A stretch of 64,000 nucleotides of DNA, from the NCBI GenBank assembly GCA_011109175.1, contig RDEW01000078.1, forward strand, positions 102,974-166,973, in the 5' to 3' direction. Origin of the DNA: Dicyema japonicum (Eukaryota; Dicyemida; Rhombozoa; Dicyemidae). Positions 26,356 through 36,541 of the stretch are shown one piece after another. The notes under the pieces are model-generated. The model did no database searches and was not told where the DNA came from. It was given only the letters and a program-made list of their open reading frames with translations. The position numbers and the translations under genes are program-made. Positions within the stretch are counted from its first letter, which is position 1. Each line of letters starts with the position of its first letter.

Positions 26356-26775
26356 CACGTGTCTCTATATAATAATTTATTTCAATTAAGGTAATCGACC
26401 GTTCATATTCCAACCACGTGCCAATCCAGCTTATGCTTTTCTTTTAGTAATCTTATACCTGAACAACTAATAATACGTGACTCCACGTGGTTACAATGAG
26501 CTCAAACAAAATATCGAAGTATTTCCATTACAGTTAGCTCAAGCACGTTATCTTAATCGATTAGTTTACTCCCAAAATAATTGCTTAGTTAATTACAGAA
26601 CTCCCACGTGACTCACAAAAAGACGAACATTATACAGGTAGCCTAAGCACGTGGTCGTTATTGAATAATTTTTGCTATAACACTCGATTTTCTAATCACA
26701 GAATTCAAGCACGTGGTCTAAAAGGAACTAAGTTAGGGAAAATATGATTGTTAATGTGATGAGCTAAAGCACATG
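26356..26775. repeat. Diverged ~60-bp periodic array with CACGTG cores
   Basis: CACGTG or a one-base variant begins at 26356, 26415, 26484, 26544 (CACGTT), 26605, 26648, 26710 and 26770 (CACATG). Intervals are 59, 69, 60, 61, 43, 62 and 60 bp. Later units share a lead-in such as TCAAG or CTAAAG before the core; the rest of each unit is diverged. It lies just past the stop of the ZIP gene. CACGTG is the bHLH E-box palindrome; function here is unknown. Confidence 0.75.
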
Positions 26776-26809
26776 GCATAAAATAAATAACAAAATGTAA
26801 AGAAAATAG

Positions 26810-27588
26810 TCAGTGAATTACAAGTAAATGGAGTGAGATAATCACAACTCCTCCGCAAAATACGCAAATGCAATTTTTAGAGTCTTCAATGGCCTTCCCT
26901 ATCCTCTGCACGAAAACTGTGAACAGGAAGAACGCAGAAGCACACATGTTGAAGAGAACCTCAAAGAGTCTTCCACTGCAACCGTTCTGTGTTTGTTGAT
27001 TCGCACAGTAGACTCCGACCAGGAATGAAGAGGCAAAACCCAGGGCAAGGAGGACGTGGAGTTTCCTCGGTAAGTCGACTACAGAGGCCTTTGTTCCAAT
27101 GGCCAGGGAAACAAAAATTCGGTGAAATATTAAACCGAAAAACACGGGAATCAGTTGCCGTGGACTTTTCTGGAAACCAAGTGTGATTCCGTCGAAAAAT
27201 GAATGTAAAAAAATAACAAAATATCCGACGAAAAAATCACGTTTTTTCTCACAGTCTTCCACATGCTTTGAATTTCGGGATATTCTGGCGTTGAAAATCA
27301 TCATAAGAAAAAAAATTATGGCAATCAAAACAAAGACTTCTGAATCCGAGTTTGAATTTAAGGAATAACATGCTAGAGCTTCCAAATAACAAGTGTATGC
27401 AGAGGGAATGAATACACTTAGAGTCAATGTGCTTAAAATTCCGTCGACAAAAAAAAGAAGTCTCTCAGATTTTCTTTTTGGAAGTAGACTCAGTTTGTTG
27501 CCACATATGGAGGTAAAAAAGGGGAAAAGATAAAAAATAACGATGAAATAAAAATTAGTGAAGACAAGCACACCAATTCAGTCAACAT
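26810..27588 (-). CDS. ZIP-family (SLC39) metal transporter
   Basis: Membrane transporter of zinc or related metals into the cytosol. A 253-codon stretch is open at 26810-27571. The signature helix IV LHSFFDGITLGFQ matches the ZIP metal-binding motif HSxxEG, with D in place of E. The next helix, FHRIFVSLAIG, keeps the metal-binding-helix histidine (usual form HK/HR). I place the start at the ATG at 27588, whose frame gives a plausible first membrane segment (ELVCLSSLIFISSLFF) and joins the long frame if the T run near 27507-27512 is one base off; otherwise only a GTG opens the long frame. The loop after helix III is short. It resembles the ZIP1-3 subgroup in length and layout. Confidence 0.75.
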
Positions 27589-27751
27589 TAGTATATGAGT
27601 GTTCAATTCTGAAGTAAAAATATTTATTGAATTTTTAAATTATTAATATTTATTATATATTATATTAAATTTACTTTTTTTAATATTTTTTATTAATCAA
27701 GCTATTTTTATGCGAATAAGTAAAAAATGATAAAATATTGACAACTTTTCT

Positions 27752-27898
27752 GGATTGACGAGTGACGCCGTCATCAGTGATTCATCACTGAGGAACTGGA
27801 TTGTCCCAAGGACTCATATATAAGCCAAAAGAAAAGAATAAGTTGATAACACCTTTGATGTCTTGGATTAACTTAAATAAAGTGCGAGTTCACCTAAG
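27752..27898 (+). mobile_element. tRNA-derived SINE (family B), 5'-truncated
   Basis: Begins inside the central domain (GATTGACGAGTGACGCCGTC) and ends ACTTAAATAAAGTGCG. The tRNA head is missing. Confidence 0.8.
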
Positions 27899-27989
27899 CG
27901 GAAGTATAAGAATTGTTTCCGTTACTTAAGTAGAAGTTTCAACTCCTTATTATCTCGTAGTGTCGTAGACAAGTTCCACGGAGGGCACT

Positions 27990-28270
27990 TGATGTAGTTG
28001 GAAGATGATATAAATATTGTTGTAGATAAGCAACTAAAGAACCTTGAAGAATGTCAGCTTTTTGTGGACTCAACTGTAAAAGATACCATTTCGCTACTGA
28101 AGACAGGCATCTGTTTAGTAGAACGATCTAGTTTTGACACTTTTACTGAAGAAGAAAAGAAAGAGATCCTTTTTGGATGTCTACCAAGTACTGGACGTCT
28201 CTGTATGAGGTTTCATGTGGACTGGACACTCACAAGGAATACTTTGCTATTGTCCTATCATGTCTTATAG
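27990..28270 (+). CDS. Unassigned open stretch, possible exon
   Basis: About 90 codons starting at a TTG in the supplied frame, with regular amphipathic character (QLKNLEECQLFVDSTVKD, FTEEEKKEILFGCL). No ATG at the start and no family recognised. It could be an internal exon of a small gene whose other exons I cannot find. Confidence 0.25.
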
Positions 28271-29640
28271 CTGATATCGATTCCCTCTGAGCTTCAATTG
28301 GTACTCCAATGCGTATGTATCAGGATGGTGGAAAGAGGAAGGTACTTCATCCTCACAAAATCGATCCAAATTAGTCAGACTATAAATCTCTCAGAACTGA
28401 TCGATTTAAAATTAACAAATTTTGATAAATTTTGATAAAGATGTAAAGTAGTGAGATGACGAAGAAAGTTGGTGATAAAATAATTGCAGAAGGTAAAAAA
28501 TACGATCAAGACTTAAAATAAGGTCTCCAACAAGAAAGTCGTTGATTCTAGCCACGGATATGGATGAAATTGTTATTGGAAAAAGCTTAATCATATTAAT
28601 CGTGAGTTCCTCTAAGTTGGCCGTGGAAGAGATTTAAACCCAGTGCTGGTGAGCTTAACTCTTCAGTTGAGAAATTCCGCTATTCGATATCTTCCGAGTA
28701 TGTAGTCTCTTTCATTAAAGAAAGTGGAAGACGAAGGGCAACATCCGTCATGAGTTGATGAGGAAATTAAGTGGAATAGAGGCAGATCACTCACCCTATA
28801 AAGATAAGGTAGTCGGTGTACTTATAGCGTCCAGAGACCAAAAAACATAATTGTTAATTAACCGCCAAAACTTCGCACTTTTGTTATGCGGTTTGGAGAA
28901 TTAATTTGATGTGTTTTAAACTCGGTTAAAATATCCCTGAGAACCTTGGCAATCATTCTGCGTTATTGAATGATGCACACGTGCTACTGACTACAGCGCT
29001 GAAAGCCGATGCTAGAGCATACCTAATTAATTAAGGAACTTCACGGGACAGATCATATGCGGGCATAAAGTTATAATTCTGAATTTAGTTTTTAGTTGTC
29101 CACGTGCACTTTAAAGAACAAGTAAACACTTATAGGCTATATAGTGTATTATCTAGAACACCAACGCAAGTTAAACAGTTAACTGATTACAGTTATAATA
29201 AGCGCAGGGCCATCTTGCCTAATGTAGTCATTGATGTAACCCACTGCTGGGTAGAAGCGCCTCTTCACGTCCTTGAACAAAAATCGAATGGGAAGAGAGC
29301 TTGGCGAAAAAGGTTTATGCCTTCTTCATAAAGCAGAGAAATCAGGGTCCACATCTAAGGGTCGTCTTTATTATTAGCACTTATCGCTATGTCATGACAA
29401 AACATGTGCAACACGATTTAGCTAATCACTGGTTAGTTTCATCCACTTCCTCCTATTCAAAGCCGCAGTGCGCAACCAGTCAAGATCATCTCCACTTCCA
29501 AGATGCCGTCCCATTTCTTTGAGGTCCTAGTCGATAACGACTGCCAGTGTCGTTCTTAGGCGACCACGGAAACGGGAGGCCTCCAACATGAAGTAATCCT
29601 CTGTGGCTACGTTCGCGGGGGCATCTATGTCCAGTCGCAG
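28271..29640. other. No gene recognised
   Basis: Degenerate sequence. Short open stretches at 29104-29522 lack any family feature. Confidence 0.35.
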
Positions 29641-29649
29641 AATATGGCC

Positions 29650-31010
29650 GAAAAGCCTTCATCGTGTATCCAGAATCTCATTAGAAATTTCTGAGGTCTT
29701 CGTCCTTTTATAAAGAAGATTAGATGACATCCTCGTATCACTTCTTTCGAACATCATATGCCGTAGTTGGTCTCTATGAAACGCATTAAGCCTCTTCAGT
29801 TCATTTTTTGAGCAGGCCCAGGTACCAGCGTTATACAGTAGTATGGGTTTCACTAGCGAGTTGTATAATCTAGTTTTTGTTATAATGTCAAGGCCTTTTT
29901 TGTGAGCCAGGTGTTCTTTAATCTGGAGAGGGCAGTTTGTGCCAGGGTTTTCCTTCTTGTAATTTCTTCATGGTCTCCTAGGAGGGAGCCAAGCTTTTTG
30001 TACTTGCCAGTGCTCCTTCGTCCTTGTTTCTTCCCTCTTGAGTTCAGTTACCTCATTCTTGTTCGGATTTACTGTTAGGAACCATTCGGCTAATCTTCCA
30101 GGCACTTCTTCCAACAAGCGAGTGAGCGATATTTTGTTATTTGAAATAAAGTCTACGTCGTCAGCATACGCAATAATGTTTGTCTTTTCACCCATTATCG
30201 GTTTTGATTCCCGTACAAGGTATATGACAAAAAATAGGTGATAACGGGTCTCCCTGTGGAGTGCCAACAGTCGTCTCAAATCGGCGAGACAAGGCTCCCC
30301 CGACTCTTACAGTGAGCCAAATATCAGCTAAGCAGGTGGTAGCCATTCTGACAGTGAAGCGTCTAGGAAACTCCACAGAACCAGTATTAGTTTCCGTCCA
30401 TCGACAGAGTCAAGGCCCTCAAAATGTCGATTCCGAGGATTGTTGTAGACATTTTGAACATTTGAACGGCCGCAGATCTCCACTTGTGGAACCACAAAAC
30501 ATCGGAAGTAGATCTTCCTTTTCGGAATCCGCTGTGGTATGCGACAGAAATGTATCTAGGCGTCCTTCCATCTTTTGTAATGTTATGTTTGCCAAAATTT
30601 TTCGAAGTAAATTCATTAATATGACTAAACGGAGGTTCTCCACTTTAGCTTTTGGTTTATTCCCTTCTGTACAGGTATCAAGATACCCTCTCCCAGGGTC
30701 AGCGTGTGACCATAATAGTACATTTCAATCAGGATCCTAGCGATGCATTCATACAGCTATTGGGTTCCATATTTGAAGAATTCACCACGAGTCCGTCGGG
30801 GCCAGAAGTCCTGTTGTTTTTCAACTTGGAACTCGCAAGTTCAATTTCATATGGTGTGATTTCTTAGTCCAATTTCCCTCGTTCTAGGATGATAGTGTCG
30901 TTCCTTGGATTGAAAAGTTTTCCAACGTGGGCAGCGATAAATTCCGCCACTTCCCTTTGTTCCACAATCTGCGTTCCTTTGTCATCTCTTATCATTATCG
31001 GTTAATGGGG
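29650..31010 (-). mobile_element. RTE/CR1-like non-LTR retrotransposon remnant
   Basis: Minus strand, read from 31010 down: a linker with DDKGTQIVEQREVAEFIAAH and SKLKNNRTSGPDGL (about 30750-31000), then RT blocks VRVGGALSRRFETTVGTPQGDP (30250-30330, shown here as VGTPQGDPLSPIF) and IIAYADDVDFIS (about 30130-30190), where the YADD box is intact, then a thumb/C-terminal block MKPILLYNAGTWACSKNELK (29800-29853). Frame shifts separate the blocks. Confidence 0.75.
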
Positions 31011-31171
31011 TCTCTTTTTTATCTGTTTCGTCTTCATATCATTAAAAACAAAATCTTATGAGTTGAATTTACAAATATTTTGTAATTTTAGTTATATTAA
31101 AAGTTGAGTTAATATTAAATAAATATAACCAATAATAATTATTTAAATATCATCTTGCGTGTCGAAGTGTG

Positions 31172-32782
31172 ATGGCAAGTTTGCTTGTACAAATAATTTC
31201 TTAGTTCAAGTTCTAGAAATAATTAGGCCATTTACAGTGCTGGTACCCGAAATACAGAAGCCCATAAGAAAAGTATGGCTTCCAAACTATTCTAGATCGC
31301 TTTCAAAGAGCGTGTTCTCTGGAGCTTAGTCACCCTCCTTGTTTTTCTTGTATGTTGTCAGGTCCCTCTTTTTGGACTTATGACGACCAGCACCGCCGAC
31401 CCCTGTACTGGATTCGAGCCATTTTGGCCTCCAATCGAGGTAATTGATCTAACGGTACCAAATAGGGACTTTGATGGACCTTGGGATGTCTCCGATTATA
31501 ACTTCAAGCATGATCATGCAATTTCTAGCGGCCTCCAAGATCATTGAGGTTTCAGATTCACCCAAGGACCAGGCAATCTTCGACAACGCTCAAAAAACGT
31601 AAGGCAGTGGTTTACAAAAGTGATCGGTCTTGTCTTCACTGTGGCCCAGTCTATCCTCTCCATCATTATGGGAATGTACGGGGATCCTTCATGAGATGGG
31701 GTTCGGCGTGTGCGCCGTGATCTTTATCCAAGTTGACGGTAGTATCATTTCAGCTCCTCTGTGCTGGGATCCTTGTGCTGCTGATGGATGAGCTTTTGCA
31801 GAAGGGGTACGGCCTGGGCTCTGGGATCTCACTGTTCATAGCAACGAACATCTGTGAGAATATAAGCTGGGAGGCCTTGAGCATAACAACGATAAACACA
31901 GGGAGAGGTTAGTACCGTTAAATAATAGTAAGGGACCGAGTATGAGGGAGCTCTTATTTCACTTGTGCACTTGCTGATAACACGGACGAACAAGGTCAGG
32001 GCTCTCAGGGAAGCGTTCTTCCGGACTAATCTCCCAAATGTGTCTTCGTTGATGGCGACGGTCCTTGTTTTTCTGACCGTGATCTACCTGCAGGTACTCC
32101 TCTATGTGATTGAAGGGATTTCGTGTAAACCTGATCCTCCACTCAAAGCGGTATCGCGGAAACTGTGGATCTTACCCGATAAAGCTGTTTTACACGTCGA
32201 ATATGCCAATAATCTTGCAAAGTGCTCTTGTGTCCAATCTCTTCATATTCGCCCAGATGCTGGCCAGTAGATTCGACAACATTGTGATCCGCCTTGTTGG
32301 GGTATGGAGGATGACGTCAAACGGGAGGTCCTTCCCAGTTGGAGGTCTGTGCTATTATATGTCCCCGCCGCAAAATTTTGCCCACTTTGTGAGCGACCCA
32401 GTGCACTCTGTGTGCTATATAGTGTTCATGTTGGGATCATGTGCTCTGTTTTCTAAATATTGGGTGAATTTGAGTGGTCAGTCGCCGAAGGATGTGGCGA
32501 AGCAGTTGAAGAATGAGAATATGGTGGTGTCGGCCTGCAGGGATGAGGAATCAGTAGTGAACTATCTAAGTCGGTATATTGGGATAGCTGCGTCGTTTGG
32601 GGGACTATGCATTGGAGCTTTGTCTGTGTTTGCGGACTGTCTTGGTGATGGTTGGGTTATTGTAGGTGCTATTGGTAGTGGGACTGGGATTCTGTTGGCT
32701 GTTGGAATTATTTATAAATTACTTTGAGATCTTTGCCAAGGAACAGGCGGAGGCTGGCAGCTTTACTAGTCTTTTGTTTTAG
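31172..32782 (+). CDS. Sec61a: SEC61 alpha, protein translocation channel
   Basis: Pore subunit of the ER Sec61 translocon. ATG at 31172; a first exon of only 7 nt is joined by a 26-nt intron (31179-31204) to give [12 protein letters not shown], the family N terminus. Further introns at 31440-31465, 31599-31620, 31732-31753, 31908-31932 and 32094-32115 (26, 22, 22, 25 and 22 nt). Conserved blocks: [90 protein letters not shown]-like [30 protein letters not shown]. Four one-base breaks are seen: 31400-31403 (C run), 31592-31597 (A run), 31692 (extra T) and 32719-32720 (TT). Past the last one the C-terminal tail continues to a TAG at 32780-32782. Confidence 0.92.
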
Positions 32783-34454
32783 TTAACATAATTTTTGTTT
32801 ATTTTTTGGATTCTATGTATTCGGAACTACTTTTTGTTTTAGTTGGTTGGGCTGATTAGAGGATTCTAGTATAGGGTAGATAAACTTTCCGTTAAAGGCT
32901 TTAACACCAACTTTGAAGTAACTCCATGTTGGAGTTATTTGGTAGATTCGAGTCTATTGCCAATATATGAAACCCTAAGGTACGTTAAGTGTTGCTATAA
33001 CTAAAACCTCACAAACTTATTTCATAGAGAAATTCGGAAATCCATGACTTATTGACTTTTGAAATAACAGACTGATTAGCAAAAATTGATTAAAAAATCT
33101 TAATTCTGTTTTGCAATAAAATCTGGTAGAGGATTACGTGAGTATTGAGCGTTCCTCTGATTGGGTTTAAAGATATAGAAACTCTACAAAGTCGGAATTT
33201 TGAATCGCTTTCTTTAAGACAAAAGTATCTTCTTGCGTAGTAGGATCATTGTAAAACATGAAAGAAGACCACGTGCCATTTCGCCACAAAGTGCAACAGA
33301 TATTGCTAGTAAGAAGGAATTCTTACTTCTCCACGAGTTTGGTCTAAATAATGAGAGGAAACCAAGACTCAGTCAGTTGCGGTGAATAAGATGGTAGAGA
33401 TCAGATATGCAAAAAATATCCCCGACCTGTTTATTTTGACATAAAAGTGGAATAAAGTCTTCCACAAATGTGAGAGACTAACTTCTGGATTACCAATGTA
33501 GTCACTTAGGATGGTATTGTGACTTTCCAGTATGGTAGATTGTTGAATAGCAGAAGAATGTTCAATCGTTGTTAATTAAGATTTTGGAGAGTTTTACTGT
33601 CCATGAAGAACTGAAACCGAATCTGGAGATGTAGTACTAAGCACAAAAAGTTAGATATTCTTAATTTAAATGGAAGTTATTGGAGAATAAATGAGTGATC
33701 TATTTAAAGACCATGTGAATTGGTATTTACTCAGTTACCCCGACATAACTAACATGTCGAAGGCTGGCTGCTATCTAAAAGTGCTGGCACAATGACAGTC
33801 ATAAGGATTTCCTTGAGAATGAGCTCCGTGTAGGGGAAAGGTCTTTTAGCTGGTCAAAAGTTGAGTGGGGGACGAGTATATTAACATACACAGCAAAGGT
33901 TGCTTATCCAACAAAAAGAGTAGGATAATTTGAATTCAATTCTGCAAAAGATTTGATTTATTTTTATTGATTTTCTGGAGTCCCTCATGGAGATCCGGTC
34001 TTCTAAAACTTGCTCGCCCTCGAACCACTAATGTGTCCCTCGAGGAAATTTATACGACTCCTTGGACTCATGGAAGGTGAAACAACTTGTATGGACAACT
34101 GGGGATGGTTGTACTAAAGCTCATGCAGTTGTAGTCTTGACTGTAGAAATTTTTTATATTTATTCCATTTAATATCGTTTAAATTCAGGGAGTCAACCAG
34201 ATATCTTCGAGAACGACAGAAATATTCGAAAGAGTAACTTTTAATTAATACAACAGGAACCATAATAAAAAGGAAAGGAGTTATGACTGATTAAGTGATT
34301 CGGAGTCGATTCCTTATCTGGGAATTCTGGATAAATCTCCCTAAAGAATGTTTCTTTTCATATTTTTTGGGAGGATTACAGATGTGGTATGACTTTAAGT
34401 AGAAAAAAATGCTCTGGAAATTTGGCCTTTCAAGAAAAGTTCAGTTAGGTAATT
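32783..34454. other. No gene recognised; small hairpins
   Basis: AT-rich, no supportable gene. Perfect short inverted repeats occur at about 32920-32937 (AACTCCA...TGGAGTT) and 33309-33330 (AGTAAGAA...TTCTTACT). They may be decayed transposon ends, but nothing coding accompanies them. Confidence 0.35.
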
Positions 34455-34472
34455 TACAATTGACGGGTCCTT

Positions 34473-34800
34473 TATTTATTTATTAACCCCGGATAGACCA
34501 AGAAAGAAGTTAAAGTAAACAACTAATTAAGTGTATCCAGTTTCCACTTCTACAGAAACAGAGTCCATCCGGAATCAGCATAAAGGGTAAGACGTCCATT
34601 ACATGCAGTTGTGGAAACCCCTCCAGTGGAGTGGGGAAGAGAAAATGATCCTTTTTCATGCCGGCCTGGCACTGGGCGTCACCTGGACAGGTAGATCACA
34701 TGACGCCACTCTAATAGGAAGAGAGAAGAGGAACAGACAAGCAAGCAGAAACTTCAATCAATTAACAACGCAGCACCACATGGCGCCACGCGGCAAAATA
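34473..34800 (-). mobile_element. SINE-like repeat, family A, complete with 18-bp target duplication
   Basis: A 328-bp unit flanked by a perfect 18-bp direct repeat TACAATTGACGGGTCCTT (34455-34472 and 34801-34818). On the minus strand it starts near GCCGCGTGGCGCCATGTGG and ends CTATCCGGGGTTAATAAATA plus a short ATAA tail. It matches 3970-4323 over the whole length. Long target duplications and a simple-repeat tail indicate LINE-mediated retrotransposition. Confidence 0.92.
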
Positions 34801-34974
34801 TACAATTGACGGGTCCTTAACTAAGCTAGTGTTTCAAGAGTTTTTCGTTAAAATAAAAGCAAAGGATATTTAAGTATGATTAATAATTTACTATTTAAAT
34901 TTAAATATTTTTAAATTTTATAGATTTAGCGGTCATAAAAATCTTTTTTAGTGTGACGCTTATAGTGTTTTAAT

Positions 34975-36541
34975 ATGACAAATTCTTTTCTTAATAACTC
35001 CAGCAAGTATATTTTACTAATAATAAACAGAATGACAACATCTCTTCAAGAATTCATTAATTCAATTCGCAATGATACCTTAACTGACGAAGACGTAAGT
35101 TTCTCCCTCACATTATTACCAATCAGCGCAGAAACTGCATTTGTCTCCACTATTCATGCTATTTCTGGTATTTATCAAATATATTCAGATTCATTAAACA
35201 GCCTGTCCAACAGTGACCATATTTATACTATTTTGGAGAAAATTTCACAGTATCCTCTCGCACTAACCTTAGTAACCTCAACAAGGGGAAACTGATTAAG
35301 GCGGGGTCACTTTTAGAGAATTTTCTCACTAAATTCAAGGAAATAATCAAAATCAACTCTTTGCCCACATCAAACTCCTCCACATGTTTCAGAAAGACCA
35401 AGAAAGTACTCTTGACCTAATCTCAGCTGTTCAATGAGACAGTGATTGAATCTAACTACCTACTAAACAAGATATCTTCCAGTCTAGAATTTGGGGGAGA
35501 CAATAAATAAGCTGAAGGACCTGTACAACCGTACGGTGAATATGTGGATGAAGTGTCTCATAATCGTAACATTGAGTGTAATCCTAGAGTGAAATCCAAA
35601 TTATTGGGGAGTCTCGTCAGGAGGACGTGGTAAGAACAGGCATCCGTTCGCTGATAGGTTACAGTAGGACGAGTAAACGAGTGTGTGAGTGTATAATACA
35701 GGTGGTGTGTGATGCTGATGAAAGTGTGGGGGAGTAGAATGTTTGATATCCGTTTGTTACTCGATGAAGGAGGTAGCCTATGATGCACTCAAATTGACAG
35801 TGTTGCTATGCACTCAGTTCGGGGTGGAGGTGTTTGTTAAGGTATATTGGTTCTGATGGTAGAGTGGACTGCTTCAGTGTGGGGTAGCTGTGTTTGTGGA
35901 GGAGTACTCTGATCTGGTGAGAATGGAGATGGCTATGGCGCTGAGTGCTTTGGAGTTGAGGGTGAATGTTCCGAAGGAGATTATACGGGGTCTTGTGGAT
36001 GGTTGTAAGAATGGGAATAGTGAGATGGCCCTTGCCTGTTTGGCAGCCCTATGCAATACGGTGATTTGCGAACCCTCCAATGTGGAGTATGTGGTGGAGG
36101 CTGGGCTGTTGCCGTTGCTTGCATCCTCCAGTGTGTTCGTCAGGGACTGGGTTTGGTGAGTGGTTACTGTAGATTGCCTGTTTGATGGCTTTGGTGGCTA
36201 AGCATGAGTGTTACCATAGACATATGATTGAGGGTGGATGTCTCACTGTGTTGATGGATTATTTGATGACTGACAATGAATGTACTACGATATCTTCGCA
36301 TGTTATGGCCATTACTAGAGTGTTGCAGAAGACTATTATTGCGTTGACTAGACTGTCACTCACTTCAGGAGTATCGCTGTTCATTTATAATCATAATGGG
36401 CTTGATAGGATTAGAGTGTTAGCTACTGACTCTGCTGCTAGATTTAACTGTGAACATGTAAGAGTGGCTGCTACGGCTGCTTATGATTTTATTAATACTA
36501 GATTGTCTATTGATCAGAGTACTAATGATCCTTTACTTTAA
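34975..36541 (+). CDS. Armadillo-repeat protein, possibly Inscuteable
   Basis: ATG at 34975; the first 107 codons (SLQEFINSIRNDTLTDEDV) continue in another frame after a G run near 35284-35287 (KLIKAGSLLENFLTKFKEII). From 35890 helical ARM-like repeats appear: AMALSALELRVNVPKEII, EMALACLAALCNTVICEPSN, a 22-nt intron (about 36152-36173), then IACLMALVAKHECYHRHMIE and a C-terminal repeat KTIIALTRLSLTSGVSLFIY, NGLDRIRVLATDS. The last block resembles the C-terminal ARM repeats of Inscuteable (spindle-orientation adaptor), but the match is from memory and weak. The 35400-35880 segment is not resolved. Confidence 0.5.

Noticed and set aside
27183-27368. Plus-strand lysine-rich open stretch
   Set aside because: Antisense to the ZIP transporter; composition follows from the hydrophobic codons on the other strand.
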